Shown: positions 32,539 through 37,258 of the stretch, piece by piece | Layout of the letters: every line of letters starts with the position of its first letter | Position numbering within the stretch: position 1 is the stretch's first letter | Source: Nocardiaceae bacterium | Lineage (GTDB): Bacteria > Actinomycetota > Actinomycetes > Mycobacteriales > Mycobacteriaceae | Assembly (NCBI GenBank): GCA_021372355.1 | Contig: JAJFUQ010000182.1 | Location: 1 to 37,258 of the forward strand | Length of the DNA: 37,258 bases | Reading direction: 5' to 3' | The notes under the pieces: model-generated | What the model was told of the DNA's origin: nothing | What the model saw: the letters and a program-made list of their open reading frames with translations, nothing else | Databases searched by the model: none | Program-made: the position numbers and the translations under genes

Positions 32539-33921
32539 TCAGACGTTGGCGTGCGCCGCGGCCCAGGCGGTGTATCCGCCGATCAGGTCACTGACGTCGG
32601 TGAATCCTTGCGCACGGAGCAGCGAGGCAGCGACGGACGAGCGCCAGCCGCCGGCACAGTGCACGACGATCGGCTTGTCGGTCGCCAGCTCTGCGGCGCG
32701 CCCACGCAACTGCGCGAGCGGAATCGCCAGCGCACCCGGGATGTAAGCGCCGTTCTCACGCTCACCGGGATTCCGGATGTCGACGAGCGTCACCGCATTT
32801 GCCGCGATCAGTTCGTCGAGCTCGGGCACGCTCTTGCGCGGTGCGGTCCGCACCAGATCCCGCAACTCGGCGGGGAATTCACCGTCGGCAGCGATGTTCA
32901 GATAGCCGATCGCACCGTCGGAGCCGATCCGGGCGAGCCGTAACGCCGACTCCTGCTCCTCACCCGGGTAGGTGATGAGTGCGATCCGTTCGCCGACGTC
33001 AGCGACCATGCCGCCGGTCTCGGCGAATCTGCCGCCGAAGCCGACGTTGATCGACCCGCGCAGGTGCCCGGCGGCGAATTCGTCGGGGGTACGCGCATCG
33101 AGCACCTTCGTGCCGGATTCGAGTTCGGCACGCAACTTCTCCGGGGTCAGCTCGGGGATGTGCCGGTGCTGATCCAGCGCCGGACGAGCGGCCTTGTTCA
33201 GCGCGACATCGACCGAGAAATACGCGGGAGCAGCAGGCTGCCCCGCGGTGACCATCGACACGAACTCGCTCTCCGTCATCGGCTGCACGGACGGGTTCGT
33301 CCGCCGCTGCTCACCGATCGTCGAGGTCAGCTCGGTCGACAGGTTCTTGCCGCACGACGAACCCGCGCCGTGCGCCGGCATCACGGCGACCGAGTCGGGC
33401 AGCTCGAGCAGCACGTCATGCACGGTGTGGTACATCGCTCGGGCGAGGTCCGCCGTACTGCCGTCGCCGAGATTGGCCAGGTCCGGCCGGCCGACGTCGC
33501 CGATGAACAGCGAGTCGCCGGTCAGAACGGCGGTCGGCGTGGCGCCCGGATGCTCGCGAACCAGCAAGCTGATCGACTCCCAGGTGTGCCCTGGCGTCGC
33601 CAGCACTTCGATTTCAACGGTGCCGAGACTGATCTTTTCGCCATGCGCCAACCGCCGGATCGGATAGTCAGTTTCAGCGGATTCACCGAAACCGATCCAG
33701 GCGCCGGTCGCCTCGAGCAGTTCGAGGTGTCCGGAGACGAAGTCGGCATGGAAGTGCGTGTTGATGACGCCTTCGATGGTCAGACCGAGCCGCGCCGCGT
33801 CCTCGAGGTATTCGGTGACATCACGACGCGGGTCGACCACGATTGCGCGACCAGAGGTCTCGTCGCCGATGAGGTAGGAGGCGTGCGACAAGCACTCGAT
33901 GTAGTACTGCTCAAGGATCAT
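32539..33921 (-). CDS. Persulfide dioxygenase (ETHE1-like) fused to two rhodanese domains
   Basis: 460 residues. The N-terminal metallo-beta-lactamase fold (1-240) has THFHADFVSGH with His56, His58, Asp60 and His65, then ATPGHTWES, LTGDSLFIGDVGRPDL and MPAHGAGSSCG, matching Fe(II) persulfide dioxygenases that oxidise glutathione, mycothiol or other persulfides to sulfite. The first rhodanese domain (about 260-360) lacks the active Cys (ALITYPGEEQESA). The second has Cys422 in VHCAGGWRSS. This is the layout of CstB-like fusions. In a mycothiol organism the substrate may be mycothiol persulfide (inference). Heads the operon with micro-protein 1, CstR and TauE. AGGAAAG precedes ATG 33921. Confidence 0.92.
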   Translation of the reverse strand: MILEQYYIECLSHASYLIGDETSGRAIVVDPRRDVTEYLEDAARLGLTIEGVINTHFHADFVSGHLELLEATGAWIGFGESAETDYPIRRLAHGEKISLGTVEIEVLATPGHTWESISLLVREHPGATPTAVLTGDSLFIGDVGRPDLANLGDGSTADLARAMYHTVHDVLLELPDSVAVMPAHGAGSSCGKNLSTELTSTIGEQRRTNPSVQPMTESEFVSMVTAGQPAAPAYFSVDVALNKAARPALDQHRHIPELTPEKLRAELESGTKVLDARTPDEFAAGHLRGSINVGFGGRFAETGGMVADVGERIALITYPGEEQESALRLARIGSDGAIGYLNIAADGEFPAELRDLVRTAPRKSVPELDELIAANAVTLVDIRNPGERENGAYIPGALAIPLAQLRGRAAELATDKPIVVHCAGGWRSSVAASLLRAQGFTDVSDLIGGYTAWAAAHANV

Positions 33922-33958
33922 GGTGCTTTCCTGACGTGCGGTGGATTCTCGTAGGTAT

Positions 33959-33974
33959 ATACCCCTGGGGGTAT
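33959..33974. promoter_or_regulatory. CstR/CsoR-type operator 1
   Basis: ATACCCC-TG-GGGGTAT, a perfect 7-2-7 dyad with the G-tract arms typical of CsoR-family operators. It lies 38 nt upstream of the persulfide dioxygenase start and just after the stop of micro-protein 2. Confidence 0.75.
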
Positions 33975-34006
33975 CTATTTATTCCAGCTCGAAATTCTCT
34001 TGAGCG

Positions 34007-34189
34007 TCAGGCGCGGAACATCGATCGCCAGAAGCCCTGCTTCGGTGACGTGGTCGTCGCAGCAGCCGAGGCCGTCGCACAGGCACACCGCTCACTCCTC
34101 GGGACCGAGCGCATGACGGAGTCCTTGTGCTGGCCGCAACCGCCCCACGTGGTCTTGCCGCACTTTCGGCAGGTCTTCGCGTAACACAT
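34007..34189 (-). CDS. Cys-rich micro-protein 2, paralogue of micro-protein 1
   Basis: 60 residues from ATG 34189: MCYAKTCRKCGKTTWGGCGQ, then HKDSVMRSVPRSERCAC. The Cys, His, Trp and Val-Pro positions are the same as in the protein at 32351-32500, plus a longer Ala/Thr tail ending KQGFWRSMFRA. AAAGG lies about 9 nt upstream. It has its own promoter with an operator between -35 and -10, so its expression should follow the CstR-like sensor. It is followed by operator 1 and the persulfide dioxygenase gene. Function unknown. Confidence 0.8.
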   Translation of the reverse strand: MCYAKTCRKCGKTTWGGCGQHKDSVMRSVPRSERCACATASAAATTTSPKQGFWRSMFRA

Positions 34190-34223
34190 GACTTCGCACC
34201 TTTCCGTTGATGGATCAAACTTC

Positions 34224-34253
34224 ATAGTGCATATACCCCCACAGGTATGTCAA
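34224..34253 (-). promoter_or_regulatory. Promoter of micro-protein 2 with operator in the spacer
   Basis: On the minus strand: TTGACA (34253-34248), 18-nt spacer, CACTAT (34229-34224), then about 35 nt to ATG 34189. The dyad at 34233-34248 fills the spacer, an ideal site for a repressor. Confidence 0.55.
34233..34248. promoter_or_regulatory. CstR/CsoR-type operator 2
   Basis: ATACCCCCACAGGTAT, an imperfect version of the operator-1 dyad, within the promoter spacer of micro-protein 2. Confidence 0.6.
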
Positions 34254-34254
34254 G

Positions 34255-34270
34255 ATACCCCTATGGGTAT
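34255..34270. promoter_or_regulatory. CstR/CsoR-type operator 3
   Basis: ATACCCCTATGGGTAT, whose ATACCC/GGGTAT arms are perfect. Its centre is 22 bp from operator 2, about two helical turns. It overlaps the proposed ATG (34263) of the DUF2892-like gene. Confidence 0.65.
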
Positions 34271-34526
34271 ATTTCGATCGTGTATCAACACGATGTCCGG
34301 CCCCGGTAGCCGCGCGATCCGGTACACCGTGGGATTGGTGTTCATCATCGGAGGTGTCATACAAGGGGGGTCGGGATGGGCATTGGCCCTGGTCGGCTAC
34401 GTGCTGATGCACCTCGCCGCGACCGACACCTGCATCTTGCGTCGGCTCGTCGGGGAACCTGCAAGGAAGCAACCAGATCCGGCGCCCCAGTGCGCGATCA
34501 CGCCAGGGCCCGTGTTCGACCTCTAA
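34263..34526 (+). CDS. DUF2892/YgaP-like small membrane protein
   Basis: 87 residues with two hydrophobic stretches (YTVGLVFIIGGVIQG; WALALVGYVLMHLAA), like the inner-membrane DUF2892 domain often attached to or encoded beside rhodaneses. It ends in a Pro-rich tail with one Cys. The start is uncertain: ATG 34263 lies inside operator 3 with CAAGAT 6 nt upstream (leaderless-like); ATG 34293 would give 77 residues. Divergent from micro-protein 2, and presumably co-regulated through operators 2 and 3. Role unknown; perhaps a membrane anchor for sulfur transfer. Confidence 0.7.
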   Translation: MGIFRSCINTMSGPGSRAIRYTVGLVFIIGGVIQGGSGWALALVGYVLMHLAATDTCILRRLVGEPARKQPDPAPQCAITPGPVFDL

Positions 34527-34608
34527 CGCCGACCAGTCGATTCAGATCATTGACTCGCCACCCGCGCGGTGGTCTATATGAAAGTACGGCGAGGTCGAGG
34601 AGGCTCGA

Positions 34609-34905
34609 ATGTCGTACATCTTCATCATGGATTCGCCCGCCGGTTCGATCGAGAACATGGAGCGCATCCTGTCCGAGGTCGGCGAAGAGCCGGAAGGCCT
34701 CGCCGCTCGCTATGCCGGGATGGTCGACGGGCAACTGAAAGTCATCGGCATCTGGGATTCGAAGGAACAGGCCGACCGGTTCTTCGCCGAGAGGCTCGGA
34801 CCGGCGATGGCGAAGATCCTCCGCGCGGAGGGCAGGACCTTTGCCGCACCAAAGCCTCCCCCGATGATCGGCATCGAGGTGGCGCACAGCTACCACCGCC
34901 CGTGA
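34609..34905 (+). CDS. Small protein, possible dimeric alpha/beta-barrel fold
   Basis: 98 residues starting MSYIFIMDSPAGSIENMERI, with LKVIGIWDSKEQADRFFAER in the middle. The alternation of strand and amphipathic helix, and the IGIWDS-ADRFF pattern, resemble small ABM/EthD-type barrels, but no active-site motif is seen. GAGGAGG at 34597-34603 lies 5 nt before the ATG; TATATG near 34575 may be part of a promoter. The end is 4 nt from the convergent thiocyanate-hydrolase accessory gene. Function not assigned. Confidence 0.75.
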   Translation: MSYIFIMDSPAGSIENMERILSEVGEEPEGLAARYAGMVDGQLKVIGIWDSKEQADRFFAERLGPAMAKILRAEGRTFAAPKPPPMIGIEVAHSYHRP

Positions 34906-34909
34906 CGGG

Positions 34910-35254
34910 TCAGGCTTCGAGCCTCGCCCGAATCGTGGCCAAGCGCGCCTGCAGTTCCTTCTCGTCGATGATCCCGCGCGCGACGAGCGAATGCGCCAGC
35001 GCGACGAGCTGATTCTCTGGATACGGCAGGTTCGCATACCGTGTCGCGGCCAGCTCGTCCTCTTCGTCTCGCCGCTCCTTGAAACTCGGCACGTCCGCGT
35101 CGCACACCGACTTGTCGAGCGCGTCGCACATGCCGTCAAGGCTCGTCTTCCACGGCGGGAGCGGGTTGGTGACGCCGTACTTGGCGGCCATGACCGGCCA
35201 CACCTGATTGCGTTCGACGATGGTCTGCAAGGTTTTGATCTCGGGCTGTGTCAT
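34910..35254 (-). CDS. Thiocyanate hydrolase / nitrile hydratase accessory protein
   Basis: 114 residues, helical, similar to the small nitrile-hydratase accessory family and N-terminal beta-subunit fold (PYPENQLVALAHSLVARGII; ERRDEEDELAATRY). Thiobacillus thioparus has a comparable small protein (P15K) needed for cobalt loading of thiocyanate hydrolase, as I recall. Here it is the last gene of the operon, 6 nt after ScnC, so metal insertion or maturation of ScnC is the likely job. Two Cys (43 and 51) sit in the SLDGMCDALDKSVCDADV segment. No strong ribosome site, so translation may be coupled. Confidence 0.75.
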   Translation of the reverse strand: MTQPEIKTLQTIVERNQVWPVMAAKYGVTNPLPPWKTSLDGMCDALDKSVCDADVPSFKERRDEEDELAATRYANLPYPENQLVALAHSLVARGIIDEKELQARLATIRARLEA

Positions 35255-35260
35255 GGTTCG

Positions 35261-35968
35261 TCAGCCCACCGGATGGATCGCCGGGCGAGTATCGACAATG
35301 ACGTTCGACGTCACGCCGGCTTTCGGAAGGGCAACGCCGATGAGGACATCGCGCGTCACGATCTCCGCGAGCTGGTCCTCGGTCCAGTCTTCGGTCCCTT
35401 CCGGCTGCATCGCCATGACCATGAACCGATGCTTCTGGTTCGAATCCTGAACGCGGACCTCAACTCCCTCGGGCAAGGAAAGCCCGAACTCGGAGAGGAC
35501 CTGCCGAGGCCAACGAACAAGCCGGCGCCGATAGTTCGGCGTGCGATACCACTCCGGCGAATTGCCGAGGATCGGTCGCGGATAGCAGGAGCACAGCGCG
35601 CACACGATCACGTTGTGCAGCTGTGGGGTGTCCTCCAGGATCGAGAACGCCGTGAAGTCGCTCGGCGTTCCGAAGCCCGTGGGCTCCATCCAGTCGACGC
35701 CGACTTCTTTGCTCGCGGTCATTGGCTCAGCAAGCGCGAGTGCCTTGAAGTCTGGGTCGAGCCACGCCCGAGCGACGAGTCGGGCCGCCGGTGCCGGGCC
35801 GATGTGCTCGGCGAATTCGGTGAACTTTCGGTGCTCTTCGGCGGTGAAGATGCCCTTCTCGATACACAACTCCCGGAGTGCGATCTCGAGCACTTCGAAG
35901 TCGGTGATCTCATCGACCATCGGCGCGACGGTGCGGACGTGGTCATGGTCGTGATCATGGCCTGACAT
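35261..35968 (-). CDS. scnC: Thiocyanate hydrolase gamma subunit (metal-centre subunit)
   Basis: 235 residues. The metal claw VCALCSCYPRPILG gives Cys123, Cys126 and Cys128, the C-x-L-C-S-C motif of nitrile hydratase alpha and ScnC, where two Cys become oxidised and bind Co(III). NSPEWYRTPNYRRRLVRWPR and the beginning HDHDHDH match ScnC of T. thioparus as I remember it better than ordinary nitrile hydratase alpha. The enzyme converts thiocyanate and water to carbonyl sulfide and ammonia, in the cytoplasm. The His-rich N-terminus may help metal capture. AGGAAAG precedes ATG 35968; 7 nt separate it from the fused partner gene. A nitrile hydratase-like substrate cannot be fully excluded. Confidence 0.85.
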   Translation of the reverse strand: MSGHDHDHDHVRTVAPMVDEITDFEVLEIALRELCIEKGIFTAEEHRKFTEFAEHIGPAPAARLVARAWLDPDFKALALAEPMTASKEVGVDWMEPTGFGTPSDFTAFSILEDTPQLHNVIVCALCSCYPRPILGNSPEWYRTPNYRRRLVRWPRQVLSEFGLSLPEGVEVRVQDSNQKHRFMVMAMQPEGTEDWTEDQLAEIVTRDVLIGVALPKAGVTSNVIVDTRPAIHPVG

Positions 35969-35975
35969 TGCTTTC

Positions 35976-36815
35976 CTATCCTGCGGCGACGAGCCAGCGT
36001 TCCGGGATTTCGGTGCGAAGAGTGTCGTTGGAGGCGCCGGTGTACCCGTGCCACAGCTCGGTCATGTCGAATTGGACGACGTAGAACCACTCGGGCTTGG
36101 CGTCCTCGCGGTCCCAGGTTTCGTCCTCGGGTGCGGGGCTTTCGTAGGCGAGCGTCGCGATCGTGCCGGTCGCCCCGCGGACGTATTCCGGCGTTCGCGT
36201 GTAGAAGAGCGCGGGCAATTCACGGACGGTGACCGCGTCGCCGACCTTGAACTTGGCCGGATCAGCGAGGCCTTTGAAAACACCCGGATCGCCCTTGCCG
36301 ACCGCGTGCTTGTGGTGCTTGTTCCGCTTGACGTTCGACCCGTCGCCCTCGGACTTCGGCTTCGCCTCGAGCTTCTTCCCGGCCAGACCGTCTTTGTAGC
36401 GATCCTGGACCTCGGCCATGCGCTCGCTCAGCTCGCCAAGGCTGATGTGGTGCTTCTCGACGAGGTTGCGCGCGACCGCGAGCAGCCACCGCCCGTAGTA
36501 CGGAAGTCCCAGATACATCGCGCGCCCGAGGTCGACGTTGCCGATGCGTCGCCGCTCTTCGGAGATCCAGATCCCGCGCCAGGCCAGAACCTCGCAGATC
36601 ACATAGGTCGCTTCTTCCCAGATCTCGTACTGCTTGTTCTCGAACTTGATCGGGGCGTCCGGCTCACCGCCCACGTCGTGGTCGCACTTCAGATATGCGG
36701 CGATGTGTGCATGGTCGAGAAGATCAGGTGATGGCGCATCCGGAATCTCGGGATAACGGGACTTGAGTCGGGCCACCAAATCCAGGTGATCTGCCCGCTC
36801 TTTTGCAGTGCTCAT
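35976..36815 (-). CDS. Fused thiocyanate hydrolase beta-alpha subunits (ScnB-ScnA in one chain)
   Basis: 279 residues. The N-terminal half (about 35-145) matches ScnB: HDVGGEPDAPIKFENKQYE, CEVLAWRGIWISEERRR and YLGLPYYGRWLL. A charged linker follows (about 148-168, Lys/Glu/Gly-rich). The C-terminal half (169-279) matches ScnA: GDPGVFKGLADPAKFKVGD, LFYTRTPEYVRGATGTI and NDTLRTEIPERWL. In T. thioparus these are separate polypeptides, both homologous to parts of nitrile hydratase beta; here one gene encodes both in B-A order. AAGGGG lies 5 nt before ATG 36815. First gene of the operon, with ScnC and the accessory protein behind it. Confidence 0.85.
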   Translation of the reverse strand: MSTAKERADHLDLVARLKSRYPEIPDAPSPDLLDHAHIAAYLKCDHDVGGEPDAPIKFENKQYEIWEEATYVICEVLAWRGIWISEERRRIGNVDLGRAMYLGLPYYGRWLLAVARNLVEKHHISLGELSERMAEVQDRYKDGLAGKKLEAKPKSEGDGSNVKRNKHHKHAVGKGDPGVFKGLADPAKFKVGDAVTVRELPALFYTRTPEYVRGATGTIATLAYESPAPEDETWDREDAKPEWFYVVQFDMTELWHGYTGASNDTLRTEIPERWLVAAG

Positions 36816-36924
36816 TCGGGCCCCTTCGTCGCGACGACTGGTTGACTAGGGTTCGACTTTCAATCTATTGCCCGACGTGTCACGGGAATAGAGGTATGGG
36901 AATCTCGCCCGAAAGGGCAAGCAC
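36816..36924 (-). promoter_or_regulatory. Region upstream of the thiocyanate-hydrolase operon
   Basis: 109 nt. TAGATT on the minus strand (within the AATCTA at about 36861) is a possible -10, and no ATACCCC-type operator is present. CTTGCCC and GGGCGAG around TTTC (36904-36921) can form a short hairpin that may end the CBS gene. Confidence 0.3.
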
Positions 36925-37258
36925 TCACGACGGGTACACGCGGGCCAGCAAATCCTCGTAGAGGAGCCAGCCGACCAGGTTGCCGTCATCGCCGAGCACC
37001 GGCGCCCCGCCTTGAAATGCCAAGGTGTCGAGCATTTCTCGCAGCTCCGCGTTGGGCGACACGGTCGTCGGGTGCGTTATGAGTCCGTTGATGAGCGTGA
37101 CCGGGGAGCTGCTCGCTTCGAGGAGGTCGTGCGAGCTGAGGCATCCGACGTAGTGCCCTTCGCCGTCGACGACGGGAAGCAGGTTGTGTGGCGATCGCGC
37201 CAAAGCCGCCGCAGCCTCGGCGGGTGAACTGGTGATCGGAATCGGCTCGGGTACTTCG
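36925..37258 (-). CDS. CBS-domain protein, C-terminal part (5' end outside the window)
   Basis: 111 residues in one open frame that runs through the right edge. Two CBS half-motifs are seen: SPHNLLPVVDGEGHYVGCLS followed by SHDLLEA, and GGAPVLGDDGNLVGWLLYED. Tandem CBS domains bind adenine nucleotides and regulate the protein they are attached to, for example ClC channels, transporters or IMPDH. What the N-terminal part is cannot be seen; a ClC-type channel is one possibility. The stop at 36925 is followed by a weak hairpin. Confidence 0.75.
   Translation of the reverse strand, partial: EVPEPIPITSSPAEAAAALARSPHNLLPVVDGEGHYVGCLSSHDLLEASSSPVTLINGLITHPTTVSPNAELREMLDTLAFQGGAPVLGDDGNLVGWLLYEDLLARVYPS

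Noticed and set aside
35261..36815. Plain nitrile hydratase alpha/beta operon
   Set aside because: The sequences match thiocyanate-hydrolase subunits better (HDVGGE, LPYYGRW, FYTRT, SPEWYR), although a related nitrile substrate is not excluded.

Overview
The window looks like chromosomal DNA of a mycolic-acid-type actinobacterium (Rhodococcus/Gordonia/Williamsia/Mycobacterium neighbourhood). The reasons are GC-rich codon use, many GTG starts, several apparently leaderless genes, a 13E12/DUF222-type gene at the left edge, FadA and FadB with the lengths of the M. tuberculosis trifunctional enzyme subunits (403 and 720 aa), adrenodoxin-reductase-like Fpr, cutinase-like and lipobox lipoproteins, and a rhomboid-like/MprF-type protein. 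The species cannot be named from this. No rRNA, tRNA, CRISPR array, transposase, integrase or phage gene was seen.

Layout. 1-1408: truncated DUF222 (13E12-repeat) gene and a small secreted protein. 1512-6079: beta-oxidation operon (acyl-CoA dehydrogenase, FadA, FadB), preceded by a perfect 22-bp inverted repeat. 6105-11156: a redox module (molybdopterin oxidoreductase, 7Fe/8Fe ferredoxin, ferredoxin-NADP reductase) bracketed by two near-duplicate TetR regulators. 11185-18726: EthD-like protein, Thr/Cys-rich lipoprotein, SDR, AraC regulator, secreted ARB-07466/VldE-like protein, FadD12-like acyl-CoA synthetase, NTF2-like lipoprotein and an MFS transporter. 18847-26676: a cluster of four serine-beta-lactamase-fold lipoproteins. 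One keeps the catalytic motifs; the other three have lost both Ser and Lys of SxxK. A methyltransferase and a FAD monooxygenase are interspersed. 26834-31012: ABM-type monooxygenase, an HHxHH membrane protein, rhomboid-like/MprF-type protein and a short cutinase-like protein on a Thr-rich linker.

31237-36815 is a sulfur region. One part is a persulfide dioxygenase-rhodanese fusion, a CstR-like sensor without the CsoR histidine, a TauE/SafE exporter, two paralogous tiny Cys-rich proteins and a DUF2892-like membrane protein. Three ATACCCC/GGGGTAT-type dyads lie in their promoters. Next to it is a thiocyanate-hydrolase operon in which the ScnB-like and ScnA-like subunits are fused into one chain, followed by the metal-centre subunit ScnC and a small accessory protein. 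A CBS-domain protein runs off the right edge.

How the genes may work together (inference): thiocyanate would be hydrolysed to carbonyl sulfide and ammonia. Sulfane sulfur would be oxidised by the persulfide dioxygenase to sulfite and exported by TauE, under control of the CstR-like sensor. The fatty-acid genes (fad operon, FadD12-like ligase, cutinase-like and beta-lactamase-fold hydrolases) fit an organism living on lipids. The strongest candidates for something undescribed are the trio of inactivated beta-lactamase-fold lipoproteins, the fused thiocyanate hydrolase next to a persulfide regulon, and the paired Cys-rich micro-proteins.
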